Below are positions 1 to 8,446 of a stretch of 34,854 nt of DNA, piece after piece. Position 1 is the stretch's first letter; every line of letters begins with the position of its first letter. The stretch comes from an uncultured Neisseriales bacterium (GTDB taxonomy: Bacteria > Pseudomonadota > Gammaproteobacteria > Burkholderiales > Aquaspirillaceae), in contig CALMOJ010000145.1 in the NCBI GenBank assembly GCA_937871815.1, positions 1 through 34,854 of the forward strand, in the 5' to 3' direction. Both the position numbers and the translations under genes were made by a program. Below the pieces are notes generated by a model, which worked only from the letters and a program-made list of their open reading frames with translations, was not told the DNA's origin and did no database searches.

Positions 1-114
1 GCCCACGCGCCCCACCAAGCCGCCCGCCCCACGCCCCAAACCGCGTTAAGATAAGCCCTTCCCCACCCCCCGCTGACGCTTCGTGCCCAACGCCCCTGAC
101 CGACCGCCCTGACT
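1..114. other. Window edge, upstream of the ubiB-like gene
   Basis: This is a C-rich stretch with no open frame or clear ribosome binding site that I can support. It presumably holds the leader of the ubiB-like gene or the tail of an upstream gene cut off by the window edge. I see no convincing promoter in it. Confidence 0.3.
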
Positions 115-1797
115 ATGCTTAAAGAAACCCTGCTTGCAATGCGCGACCTGCCCCGTCTGCGCCAAATTTCGGCGGTGCTTATCCGTCATGGCTTGGGGGA
201 ATTTGCCCAGCGGCTCAGGCTGCCCAAGGCCGTAGAACGCGCCACCGAGTGGCTGAAAATGCCGCTACCCACCCCAGAGCAGCACATTCCGACACCGGTG
301 CGGGTGCGGCAGGCGTTTGAGGAACTCGGTCCCACGTTTATCAAGCTGGGGCAAATTCTAGCCACGCGGGTGGACGTGTTTACCCCCGAATGGATTACCG
401 AATTCGAAAAGCTGCAAAGCGACGTGCCGCCCCTCGCCGAGCGTGATTTGCTGCCGTGGTTGGCCAAAATACTGGGTGCGCCGCCCGAAGCCGTGTTTGC
501 TGAATTTGATTTCGTGCCGATTGGCAGTGCCTCGATTGCCCAAGTCCACCGCGCGGTGCTGACCGATGGCACGGTGGTGGCGGTCAAAGTGCGCCGCCCG
601 GGCATCGAAGACAAAATCGAGGCCGACTTACGGATTTTGTCGCACATCGCCTATTTGCTGGCCTTGGAGTTCCCCGACACCCGCCGCTATCAGCCCAGCG
701 ACATCATCGAACAATTTGCCCGCTCCCTGCGCCGCGAACTCGACCTCGCCGCCGAAGCCCGCAATATGGATCGCTTCGCCCAGCACTTCGCCAACGACCC
801 CCATGTCCGCGTCCCCAAAGTCCACTGGGACTACACCAACCCGCTGGTCAACGTGCAAGACTTTGTCGAGGGCATTCCCGCCAGCCGACTCGACCTTGCC
901 GATGCCGCAGGGCTAGACCGCAAACTGCTGGCGGCACGCGGGGCCGATGCGGTACTGAAAATGATTTTGCTGGATGGCTTTTTTCATGCCGACCCACACC
1001 CTGGCAATGTGTTTTTTGCCGCAGAAAACCGCATCGTGTTTGTCGATTTTGGCATGGTGGGACGGCTGTCCCCTGCGCGGCGGGATGAGCTGGTGGATTT
1101 ACTCGCCGCCTTGTCGCGCCGCAGCGAAAAAGGCCTGCTCGACGTGCTGATTGAATGGACCGGCAGTGCCCAAGTGGACGAAGACCGGCTGGCGGCAGAC
1201 ATCGGCGAATTTTTGTTTCAGTACGAACATGTGCAGGTCAAAGACCTGAATATGGCGCAACTGATTAACGACGTGATGGGCTTGATGCGCGACCACGCCA
1301 TTATGTTGCCGTCTGATTTAAGCATGTTGTTCAAAGCCCTGATTACGCTAGAAGGCTTTGCCCGCCAAATTGACCCGCATTTCCAGATGGTGGCGCACCT
1401 CACCCCGTTTGTGCGGCAAATCATCCTAGACCGCTACAAGCCCGCCAATCTGCTGCACAAAGGGCGGGTCAGCGTGCTGGAGCTGTTGGGGATGTTGGGC
1501 AATATGCCGCGTGGCATCGCCCGCTTTGCCAGCGAAGTGAAGCGCGGCAAGTTCCGCATCGACATCGACGTAAAGCGGCTTGACCACTTTGGCCAGCAAC
1601 TCGACAAGAGCGCGAACCGCCTGACGCTGGGCATTGTGACCGGCTGTTTGATTATCGGCTCGTCGATTGTGATGACGGTCAATGCCGGCCCCAAACTGTT
1701 TGGTTTACCGCTGTTTGGGTTTTTGGGCTTTATGCTGGCACTGTTCAATAGTCTGTGGATTGTGTTTTCAATTTGGCGGTCGGGTAAGGATTTTTGA
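115..1797 (+). CDS. ubiB: ABC1/UbiB-family atypical kinase-like protein
   Basis: The product is a 560-residue ABC1/ADCK/UbiB-family protein. Members are needed for ubiquinone biosynthesis or its regulation and act at the inner membrane as atypical ATPases. Visible signatures are the family KxGQ motif (KLGQ, about residues 77-80), the alanine-rich nucleotide loop GSASIAQVHRA (about 137-147), the lysine in VAVKVRRPG, HADPHPGN (about 290-297) and the metal-binding VDFG (about 309). The C-terminus has two hydrophobic helices (about 501-521 and 527-553), typical of membrane-anchored UbiB. The start at 115 lacks a clear Shine-Dalgarno; an in-frame ATG at 139 is an alternative. No other ubi genes are adjacent, so a second, non-UbiB ABC1 paralogue cannot be excluded. 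The family is certain; the gene symbol is likely but not proven. Confidence 0.85.
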   Translation: MLKETLLAMRDLPRLRQISAVLIRHGLGEFAQRLRLPKAVERATEWLKMPLPTPEQHIPTPVRVRQAFEELGPTFIKLGQILATRVDVFTPEWITEFEKLQSDVPPLAERDLLPWLAKILGAPPEAVFAEFDFVPIGSASIAQVHRAVLTDGTVVAVKVRRPGIEDKIEADLRILSHIAYLLALEFPDTRRYQPSDIIEQFARSLRRELDLAAEARNMDRFAQHFANDPHVRVPKVHWDYTNPLVNVQDFVEGIPASRLDLADAAGLDRKLLAARGADAVLKMILLDGFFHADPHPGNVFFAAENRIVFVDFGMVGRLSPARRDELVDLLAALSRRSEKGLLDVLIEWTGSAQVDEDRLAADIGEFLFQYEHVQVKDLNMAQLINDVMGLMRDHAIMLPSDLSMLFKALITLEGFARQIDPHFQMVAHLTPFVRQIILDRYKPANLLHKGRVSVLELLGMLGNMPRGIARFASEVKRGKFRIDIDVKRLDHFGQQLDKSANRLTLGIVTGCLIIGSSIVMTVNAGPKLFGLPLFGFLGFMLALFNSLWIVFSIWRSGKDF

Positions 1798-1803
1798 TTG
1801 CCG

Positions 1804-1832
1804 TTGACCCTCTCGGCGTGAAGCGGTAATGT
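1804..1832 (+). promoter_or_regulatory. Candidate sigma-70 promoter for prpE
   Basis: TTGACC at 1804-1809 matches the -35 consensus at five of six positions. It is separated by 17 bases from TAATGT at 1827-1832, a weak -10. The pair lies just after the ubiB-like stop and about 115 bases before the prpE start. Transcription from here would place the conserved 17-nt motif at 1845-1861 in the early transcribed region. This is inferred from hexamer matching only. Confidence 0.35.
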
Positions 1833-1844
1833 AATCGGTTATCA

Positions 1845-1861
1845 AGCAACTGCTTGGTTGA
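1845..1861 (+). promoter_or_regulatory. 17-nt motif shared with the prpB promoter region (candidate operator)
   Basis: AGCAACTGCTTGGTTGA contains a small palindrome (CAAGCA-AC-TGCTTG when one flanking base is included, 1843-1856). The same 17-mer with a single difference lies at 27683-27699, between prpB and rpoE. The copy here begins 102 bases before the prpE start codon. Two near-identical motifs upstream of the two halves of one pathway suggest a shared transcription-factor site. The regulator is not identified. Confidence 0.5.
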
Positions 1862-1946
1862 ACACGGGTCAGCCACCCCATAAAAACAACCCGATGTGGC
1901 GACCTTTTATCATTCCCCATTTTGTATGTGTGCCGGAGAGAGACAA

Positions 1947-3854
1947 ATGGCAGGTAATTACCTCGCATTCCATCAGCGTTCTATCGAACAACCTGAAGCC
2001 TTCTGGGCAGAGCAAGCCGAATATATCGACTGGCACAAGCCGTTTGAACAGGTGCTGCGCTTTGACAATCCCCCGTTCCGCGACTGGTTTGTGGGCGGCG
2101 AAACCAACCTGTGCCATAACGCGGTAGACCGCCATTTGGCCGAGCATGGCGACAAAAACGCCCTGATTTACATTTCCACCGAAACCAATACCGAAGTCAC
2201 CTACACCTTTGCAGAGCTCCACCGCGAGGTCAACCGCTTCGCTGCCGTGCTGCAAGCCCAAGGCGTAGGCAAAGGCGACCGCGTGCTGATTTACATGCCG
2301 ATGATTGCCGAAGCCATCTTCGCCATGTTGGCCACCGTGCGTTTGGGTGCGATTCACTCGGTCGTGTTTGGTGGCTTTGCCGCCCACAGCCTCGCCACCC
2401 GTATTGACGATGCCCAGCCCAAAGTGATGGTCACCGCCGATGCTGGGATGCGCGGCGGCAAAATCATCCCCTACAAACACTTGGTCGATGAAGCCCTCTC
2501 CTGCGCCGAACACCCCCCCGCCACCGTGCTGATTGTGAACCGCAACCTAGACCCCGATATGGTGCGGGTTGCTGGCCGTGATGTGGACTACGCCGAGCAA
2601 CGCGCCCAGCACCTTGATGCCAAAGTACCGTGCGAATGGGTCGAATCCAATCACCCGAGCTACATCCTCTATACCTCTGGCACCACCGGCAAGCCCAAGG
2701 GCGTGCAGCGTGATACCGGCGGCTACGCCGTTGCCCTCGCCGCCTCCATGAAGCACATCTACAGCGGCGTGCCCGGCGAAGCCTACTTCTCCACCTCCGA
2801 CATCGGCTGGGTGGTGGGGCACTCCTACATCGTCTATGGCCCGCTGATTGCCGGCATGGCAACCATTGTCTACGAAGGGCTACCGACCCGCCCTGACGCA
2901 GGCATCTGGTGGCAAATCGTCGAAAAATACAAAGTCAGCGTAATGTTTAGTGCGCCGACAGCCGTGCGCGTGCTGAAAAAGCAAGACCCCGCATGGATGA
3001 AGAAATACGACATTTCCTCCCTGCGCTACCTATTCTTGGCAGGCGAGCCGCTGGACGAACCGACCGCCAGCTGGATTTCCCGCGAACTCGGCGTGCCGAT
3101 TATCGACAACTACTGGCAAACCGAAACCGGCTGGCCGATGTTGTCTGCCATGCCAGGGATTGAAGACACCCCGGTTAAATTTGGCAGCCCGTCCTTCCCA
3201 ACCTACGGCTTTAACCTCAAGCTGCTGAACGAAAACACCGGCGAAGAAGTGGCGACCGGCGAAAAAGGCGTGCTGGCCGTTGTGCCGCCGCTGCCACCGG
3301 GCTGCTTGTCCACCATCTGGAAGCAAGACGAACGCTTTGTCAGCACCTACTTCACCGGCTTCAAGGGGCAGCAGGTTTATTCCTCGTTTGACTGGGGCGT
3401 AAAAGACGAAGACGGCTACTACTTTATCCTTGGGCGTACCGATGACGTGATTAACGTGGCCGGCCACCGCTTAGGCACGCGTGAAATCGAAGAAGCGGTC
3501 AACGTCCACGATGCCATCGCCGAATGCGCCGTGGTCGGGGTGGCCGATTCGCTGAAGGGTCAAGTGCCGATGGCGTTTGCCGTGGTCAAAGACCCCGCTA
3601 TTTTGTCTGCCTCGCCCGAAGCCAAAGAAAGACTGGCGCGTGAAGTGATTGCCATGGTGGGCAAAGAGCTGGGCGCGATTGCCAACCCTTCGCAAGTCCA
3701 TTTTGTGCTGCAACTGCCCAAAACCCGCTCAGGCAAGGTGCTGCGCCGCTCCATTCAAGCAATTGCCGAAGGCCGCGACCCTGGCGACCTGACCACACTG
3801 GACGACCCCTCTGGCCTGGAACAAGTCAAACAAGCTATCGCTGACCAAGCGTAA
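1947..3854 (+). CDS. prpE: Propionyl-CoA synthetase (propionate--CoA ligase)
   Basis: PrpE activates propionate with ATP and CoA to propionyl-CoA, the entry step of the 2-methylcitrate cycle. The 635-residue protein is a full-length ANL-superfamily acyl-CoA synthetase. It has the P-loop-like YTSGTTGKPKGV (about residues 241-252), the PrpE-type sequence after it (VQRDTGGYA), the adenylate-site NYWQTETGWP and the C-terminal SGKVLRRS, whose lysine (about 596) is the catalytic and acetylation site in the family. I chose ATG 1947 because GGAGAGAGA lies at the right distance upstream; the open frame extends 17 codons further to 1896 without a ribosome binding site. The partner genes prpB, prpC, acnD and prpF lie about 20 kb away on the other strand. 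Acetyl-CoA synthetase is the main alternative but fits less well. Confidence 0.92.
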   Translation: MAGNYLAFHQRSIEQPEAFWAEQAEYIDWHKPFEQVLRFDNPPFRDWFVGGETNLCHNAVDRHLAEHGDKNALIYISTETNTEVTYTFAELHREVNRFAAVLQAQGVGKGDRVLIYMPMIAEAIFAMLATVRLGAIHSVVFGGFAAHSLATRIDDAQPKVMVTADAGMRGGKIIPYKHLVDEALSCAEHPPATVLIVNRNLDPDMVRVAGRDVDYAEQRAQHLDAKVPCEWVESNHPSYILYTSGTTGKPKGVQRDTGGYAVALAASMKHIYSGVPGEAYFSTSDIGWVVGHSYIVYGPLIAGMATIVYEGLPTRPDAGIWWQIVEKYKVSVMFSAPTAVRVLKKQDPAWMKKYDISSLRYLFLAGEPLDEPTASWISRELGVPIIDNYWQTETGWPMLSAMPGIEDTPVKFGSPSFPTYGFNLKLLNENTGEEVATGEKGVLAVVPPLPPGCLSTIWKQDERFVSTYFTGFKGQQVYSSFDWGVKDEDGYYFILGRTDDVINVAGHRLGTREIEEAVNVHDAIAECAVVGVADSLKGQVPMAFAVVKDPAILSASPEAKERLAREVIAMVGKELGAIANPSQVHFVLQLPKTRSGKVLRRSIQAIAEGRDPGDLTTLDDPSGLEQVKQAIADQA

Positions 3855-3867
3855 GCTGCTGATTGCA

Positions 3868-3889
3868 TCAGGGGGCTACCCCCCCCTGA
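3868..3889 (+). terminator. Hairpin directly after prpE
   Basis: TCAGGGGG (3868-3875) and CCCCCTGA (3882-3889) form a perfect 8-bp stem with a 6-base loop, 13 bases after the prpE stop. No T tract follows. It may protect the 3' end or act together with the stronger terminator just downstream. Confidence 0.45.
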
Positions 3890-3897
3890 CGTGCCAC

Positions 3898-3942
3898 AAA
3901 AAAACCGCCGCCTGAGTTGACCCTCAGTGCGGCGGTTTTTTT
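3898..3942. terminator. Strong bidirectional rho-independent terminator
   Basis: A-tract plus CCGCCGC (3898-3911) pairs perfectly with GCGGCGG plus T-tract (3929-3942). The inner CTGAG/CTCAG pairs as well around a TTGACC loop, with one bulged base. The A and T runs on both sides make it work in both directions. It sits between convergent prpE (+) and the small membrane protein gene (-). Confidence 0.9.
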
Positions 3943-4017
3943 GTGCATGAATCAGGCGCGGCGAGGCAGCGGTGAACCGACTTTGAAAGGTGCAACATGC
4001 GCATTACCACACCCGCT

Positions 4018-4056
4018 GTAGGTCGGGTTTCAACCCGACATCGGGAGGGTAATTGA
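4018..4056. repeat. REP-like palindromic repeat
   Basis: GTCGGGTT (4022-4029) and AACCCGAC (4032-4039) form a perfect 8-bp stem with a 2-base loop, preceded by GTAG and followed at 4053-4056 by a second ATCGGGCTGAAG-like half (from about 4052). This style of GTAGGTCGGGTT...AACCCGACA sequence is familiar as a dispersed extragenic palindrome in many proteobacterial genomes, often mobilised by RAYT transposases. Only one copy is present here, so its dispersal cannot be shown from this window. Confidence 0.5.
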
Positions 4057-4075
4057 GACCCCATCGGGCTGAAGC

Positions 4076-4501
4076 TTAATGCGCTGTAAAAGGAATCTGC
4101 AGCCGCTTCCCGTCCACGATCAACACCATCAACCAGTCTTGGCGACCAGTGACACACACGGGCAACATGATTTTGGCTTCCCAGTGCGGGGGCGTGGTGG
4201 CGGTAAAAGTAAACCGTGCCATGCCCATTTCCATGTCCGCCATCGAAAACTCACCGACAGGAGGCAAAGACCCTGTACTGTCTACCCTTACCAAAAAAGG
4301 CTGGCCGTGGCGGGGAGGCTCGGCAAATTGGACGCGAAGCTGGGGGGAAAGTGTGCAGGGCTGGCTAAGGTCGCCGCAGTGGTGCATCACCGTGGGCGCG
4401 TCGTTTTTGTTAAGAAAATAGGAAATCGCAAAAAACTTAATGCCAGCAAAAACAAGGAGGGCAAAGGCAATCACCCCCCATTTGACTTGGGTCTTGGTCA
4501 T
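4076..4501 (-). CDS. Small membrane-anchored periplasmic protein of unknown function
   Basis: The product has 141 residues. An N-terminal hydrophobic helix (about residues 8-30) after a short basic start (MTKTQVK) suggests a single-pass protein whose C-terminal domain lies in the periplasm. That domain looks beta-rich, with a methionine-rich stretch (ADMEMGMARF) followed by LPVCVTGRQDW. The pattern recalls small FixH/YtkA-like immunoglobulin-fold proteins linked to metal or respiratory-complex assembly, but the resemblance is too weak for a call. AAGG lies six bases before the ATG. It starts 21 bases after the stop of the GGDEF-EAL gene and is probably co-transcribed with it. Two cysteines near residues 42 and 49 could form a disulfide. 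Real gene: likely. Function: unknown. Confidence 0.65.
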   Translation of the reverse strand: MTKTQVKWGVIAFALLVFAGIKFFAISYFLNKNDAPTVMHHCGDLSQPCTLSPQLRVQFAEPPRHGQPFLVRVDSTGSLPPVGEFSMADMEMGMARFTFTATTPPHWEAKIMLPVCVTGRQDWLMVLIVDGKRLQIPFTAH

Positions 4502-4522
4502 GAAAAACCTTGTGCTGAGAGG

Positions 4523-7500
4523 TTAAATTTCGCGTTGTACGGCAGCCTGCAAAGCCCCCACACCATCCGGCTGGCCAAACAAATAGCCTTGGAACGCGCG
4601 GCAACCTAAATCAGCAAGGAAAGCGTACTGCTCTTCGGTCTCAACCCCTTCTGCAATCACCTCTAGCCCCAAGTTTTGTCCCAAGGCAATCAACGTTCGG
4701 GCAACCGCCGCACCATTCGGCGAGGTCAAAATATCGGCAACAAAGCTTTCACCAATTTTGAGCTGGTCTAAAGGTAGGGTATTGAGGTCAGGCAGGACGG
4801 CATACCCCGTCCCAAAGTCATCCAGTGAAAAGCGCACGCCCTCGGCACGGAGAGCGGTCATTTTGGCAATAATATCGGGCAAATCACCTTGCAGAACGCT
4901 TTCGGTGACTTCGAGCTTCAGCTTGCTTGGGTCGGCACCCGTGTCTCGCAGAATGGCTTGCACTGCGCTAACAAAGTTCGGCTGCCTAAACTCGCGGGAG
5001 CTGATATTGACCGCCAAAGTCAGGTGTACCATCTCGGTTTGCGCTGCCCAGAGCACAAGCTGCGCACACGCAGCCTCTAACACCCACTGGTCAATTTTGA
5101 GAATCAGCCCTGTTTCTTTGGCTTGGGGGATAAATTCGTTAGGGTAAATTAAGCCGCGCAGGGGGTGCTGCCAGCGCACCAAAACCTCGGCACCGGTCAT
5201 CTTACCTTGCTCATCCACTTGCGGCTGATAATGTAGCCGCAGTTGTCCCTCTTCAAGGGCTTGGCGCAGTTCTTCTTCTAGTCGCGTGTCTGCTTGCTCG
5301 GTGATTTGCATCGCCGCGTCAAAAAAGCACAGCCCATTGCGTCCTGCCGCCTTGGCTTGATACATCGCAAAGTCGGATTGCTTCAGCAACTGCTCAACCG
5401 TTTGATCCGCGCCGCTAAACAGGGTAATGCCGATACTGGGCGTGCTATGGTGCTCCATCCCCACCAAGCGATAGGGCTGGTTTAGATACGCGAGGATTTT
5501 TTCGCCGATTTTCTTGGCTTGCTTGGCCGCCACCTCTCCAGCGTCGCCGAGGTCGTCTAGCATCACCACAAATTCATCGCCCCCCAGTCGTGCCACCGTA
5601 TCGGTTTCGCGCACACTGGCCAGCAGCCGTTCGCCGACCTGACGCAAGAGTACATCGCCAACATCATGCCCCATGCTGTCGTTCAGGGCTTTGAAGTTAT
5701 CAAGGTCAATAAAAAACAACGCCCCTTGCCTTGGCGACCGGCTGCCCGAGGCAATCCGCCGCCGTAGACGGTCCAGCAGTAAGCGGCGGTTAGGCAGGCG
5801 GGTCAGGGGGTCGTAATAGGCCAGTTGCTTGATTTGCTCTTCGGCGGCCTTACGCTGGGTGACATCGGTGAGCGTGCCCACATAGTGGCTGACGGTTTCA
5901 TCGTCACCGGTCACCGCCGTCATGGTGAGCCATTCGCGGTAGAGCTCGCCATTTTTACGTCGATTCCACAATTCCCCTTGCCACGAGCCGGTATCGTGGA
6001 TATGCGTCCACATTTCATCGTAAAAAGAGGCGTTATTGCGGTCGCTGCCAGGCAGATACATGGTTTGCCCAACGGCTTCTTCGGTGGTATAGCCGGTGAT
6101 GGTGGTAAAAGCTTGATTGACCCGCAAAATAATATAGCGGGCATCGGTGACAAAAATGCCCTCTTGGGTTTCAAAAGCCACAGCGGCAATCCGCAGATTT
6201 TTTTCGGCTTGGCGGCGTTCAATCGCCAGCTCGGCCAGCTTGGCATAGCTTTCAATTTGGGCGATATCGGTGTCTGATGGGCGTGCAGGGATGGCGTGGT
6301 AGAGCGCGAAAACCCCCAGCACCCGTCCTTCGCTATTCAGAATCGGTTGCGACCAGCAGGCGCGTAGCCCCACCCGATAGGCCAAAGCTCGAAAGGGCTC
6401 CCAGTAGGGGTGGATTTCGATGTCTTCGACAATCATCCGCTTGCCACGATAGGCCGCCGTGCCGCACGACCCTTCGCCCTCGCCCACGGTTAGCCCATTG
6501 ATGGCTTGGTTGTAGAAGTCCGGCAGACTAGGCCCTGCACCGTGGTTGAGGTGGGTACCGGCATCGTCTAGCAAGGAAATAGCACAGCGCACGTCGGTAT
6601 GCTGGCTTTCGACTTCCAGCACCAAGGTTTCTAGGATTTGGCGCAGGGGCAGCCCTTGGCTGACTTGCTGCAACACTTGGTTGTGCAAGGCTAGTTCTTG
6701 GGTGCGGCTTTGGAGGATAGCCTCGGTGCGTTTTCGCTCCGAGATATCCCGCGACAGCACAATAAATCGCGCAGGAATATCATGGTCGGTGGCTTTGCGC
6801 GATACCGATAGCTCAAACCACATCGCGCCCTGCGGCAGCGAAATGGCGTATTGCTTGCCATTAGACTGCCCCGTGGCTTGGGCTTCTTGTAGCGCGGCCA
6901 AGATGATTTCGGCAGATTCGGCCGGCAGCACGTCTTGCACCCGTTTGCCCACCAGATCTGCCGTGGACAATAGCGGCAAGTCATTATGCGGGGCATGAGC
7001 ATCGTGGTAATAGCCCATCACGTCCAGCTCAAACAGCAAATCGGGGATGGCATCGAACGTGGCTTGCAGCTTGCTTTGCGTCGCCAAAATTTGGGCTTCG
7101 GCCTCTTTGCGTAGGGTAATGTCCTGCAAAATCCCTGCTGCTTGGGTCAAGTTTCCATTGGGGGCGTAGGATAGCCGTGCTTGGTTGTGCAGCCAACGGG
7201 TTTGCTGGTTGATGACAATGCGGTATTCCACGTCATAGCGCGTGCCATTAAGTGCCGATTTCCATGCGGCGCGGACGATTTGGTGGTCGTCGGGGTGGAC
7301 ATAGCTGTAAAACGTGGCACTGCTGACCGGCGAATCTTGCACCAACCCAAAAATCCGATAGATTTCTGCGGAGCACCGCACCAAGCCTGTGGGCACGTCA
7401 AGTAGCCAGCTCCCCATATGGGCAGCGGCTTGGGCGCGAGCCAGCTCGGTTTGGTAGGTGTGTGCCTCGGCGTTGCGGCGGGCGAGCTCAGCCTGCCGTC

Positions 7501-8359
7501 TGCGTTGTGCCAGCAGCAGATACACCAATGAAGCCAAGGCCGTGCTGCAGATAAGGCAGGCCATAATTCTCAGTAATAAACCCAGTGGGGCCCCCCAGCC
7601 TTGGGTGGGGGCGACGCTCAGCACCCATGTGCCGTTGAGGACGTCAAAGTGCCGCTCAACGGGCTCTAGTAAGGGCTGTACGGATGAGGTGGTAATCATC
7701 TGTCGGCCTTTGCTACCGGGAATTTGCCGCCACAAGGTGTAGTCGAACCCACGCTCAACCAGTTTGGGAAGTTGCACGGGGGTCAGCATGTCAGGAAAAC
7801 GCATCACCACCATGGAGAAACCCCAAAAGACAGGTACGCCTTTGCGGTCATCCATAAAAATAGGCAACCGCCCCACCACTCCCAAATGCCCCTGCATAAG
7901 GGTGAGCGGCCCAGCCAAGGTGAGCTTGCCGCTTTCCCGCGATAACATAGCCTCACGGTTTTGAATCGGGTCTTTGAAGAGGTCTAGCCCCAGCGCCTTA
8001 GTATTGTCCTGATGTGGAAACACCTGCTGCACTACGCCTTTAGGGGCTAGTGATAGCGAGGAAACACCAGGGTAAAAGGGCAGCATTTGCCGTGCGATAT
8101 CGTCAAATTCGGGGGGGCTACCGTGGGCTTGACGCACCAAAGCCGCCAAGGCGTAAGTGGCGGACAATGAGCGGTCAATGTGGGTTTGCAGCGTAGCTGC
8201 GTGATTGTTTACTAAGTCTGCAACCCGTGCACGCTCGGCCGCGAGGCGGTCTTGCTCTGCCTGCCAGATAAAGATGCCACCCAGCACGCTAGACAGCAAA
8301 AAAACGCAGATAATAAATAGGAACGAGGAAACCGAGCGGTGTGTATCAACAGGGGGCAT
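4523..8359 (-). CDS. Membrane CHASE-PAS-PAS-GAF-PAS-GGDEF-EAL cyclic-di-GMP enzyme
   Basis: This 1278-residue sensor should make or break cyclic di-GMP. In order: transmembrane helix (about 11-33), CHASE-like periplasmic sensor (about 75-250), second transmembrane helix (about 262-288), PAS (about 310-420), PAS (430-545), GAF (565-725), PAS (735-855), GGDEF (865-1020) and EAL (1035-1275). The cyclase signature GGDEF is intact (about 926-930), and an RxxD inhibitory site (RETD) lies five residues before it. The EAL motif reads EVL (E1058), a common functional variant. NISSREF, VTESV, DDFGTGY and AEGVETE are present, but the usual LKID reads LKIG, and the serines after DDFGTGY are replaced by AV. 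The start has only a weak upstream AAAGG. It follows fapA by 87 bases on the same strand. Net activity cannot be predicted. Confidence 0.9.
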   Translation of the reverse strand: MPPVDTHRSVSSFLFIICVFLLSSVLGGIFIWQAEQDRLAAERARVADLVNNHAATLQTHIDRSLSATYALAALVRQAHGSPPEFDDIARQMLPFYPGVSSLSLAPKGVVQQVFPHQDNTKALGLDLFKDPIQNREAMLSRESGKLTLAGPLTLMQGHLGVVGRLPIFMDDRKGVPVFWGFSMVVMRFPDMLTPVQLPKLVERGFDYTLWRQIPGSKGRQMITTSSVQPLLEPVERHFDVLNGTWVLSVAPTQGWGAPLGLLLRIMACLICSTALASLVYLLLAQRRRQAELARRNAEAHTYQTELARAQAAAHMGSWLLDVPTGLVRCSAEIYRIFGLVQDSPVSSATFYSYVHPDDHQIVRAAWKSALNGTRYDVEYRIVINQQTRWLHNQARLSYAPNGNLTQAAGILQDITLRKEAEAQILATQSKLQATFDAIPDLLFELDVMGYYHDAHAPHNDLPLLSTADLVGKRVQDVLPAESAEIILAALQEAQATGQSNGKQYAISLPQGAMWFELSVSRKATDHDIPARFIVLSRDISERKRTEAILQSRTQELALHNQVLQQVSQGLPLRQILETLVLEVESQHTDVRCAISLLDDAGTHLNHGAGPSLPDFYNQAINGLTVGEGEGSCGTAAYRGKRMIVEDIEIHPYWEPFRALAYRVGLRACWSQPILNSEGRVLGVFALYHAIPARPSDTDIAQIESYAKLAELAIERRQAEKNLRIAAVAFETQEGIFVTDARYIILRVNQAFTTITGYTTEEAVGQTMYLPGSDRNNASFYDEMWTHIHDTGSWQGELWNRRKNGELYREWLTMTAVTGDDETVSHYVGTLTDVTQRKAAEEQIKQLAYYDPLTRLPNRRLLLDRLRRRIASGSRSPRQGALFFIDLDNFKALNDSMGHDVGDVLLRQVGERLLASVRETDTVARLGGDEFVVMLDDLGDAGEVAAKQAKKIGEKILAYLNQPYRLVGMEHHSTPSIGITLFSGADQTVEQLLKQSDFAMYQAKAAGRNGLCFFDAAMQITEQADTRLEEELRQALEEGQLRLHYQPQVDEQGKMTGAEVLVRWQHPLRGLIYPNEFIPQAKETGLILKIDQWVLEAACAQLVLWAAQTEMVHLTLAVNISSREFRQPNFVSAVQAILRDTGADPSKLKLEVTESVLQGDLPDIIAKMTALRAEGVRFSLDDFGTGYAVLPDLNTLPLDQLKIGESFVADILTSPNGAAVARTLIALGQNLGLEVIAEGVETEEQYAFLADLGCRAFQGYLFGQPDGVGALQAAVQREI

Positions 8360-8408
8360 TCGCTGTTTTTTGACCTTTAAAGAACGTTGGGTAAGTAAAG
8401 CAGGGGAG

Positions 8409-8438
8409 CCTGCCCCATGTCGCGTAACATGGGGCAGG
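8409..8438. terminator. Intercistronic hairpin between the fapA-like gene and the GGDEF-EAL gene
   Basis: CCTGCCCCATGT (8409-8420) and ACATGGGGCAGG (8427-8438) form a perfect 12-bp stem with a 6-base loop. No T tract follows on the minus strand, so it is a poor terminator. It may instead stabilise the upstream fapA transcript or lower read-through into the large gene. Confidence 0.5.
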
Positions 8439-8446
8439 AACAGGCT

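Noticed and set aside
1308-1318. Neisseria-like DNA uptake sequence (GCCGTCTGAT)
   Set aside because: One base differs from GCCGTCTGAA, it is inside the ubiB-like gene, and no other copy was noticed in the window.
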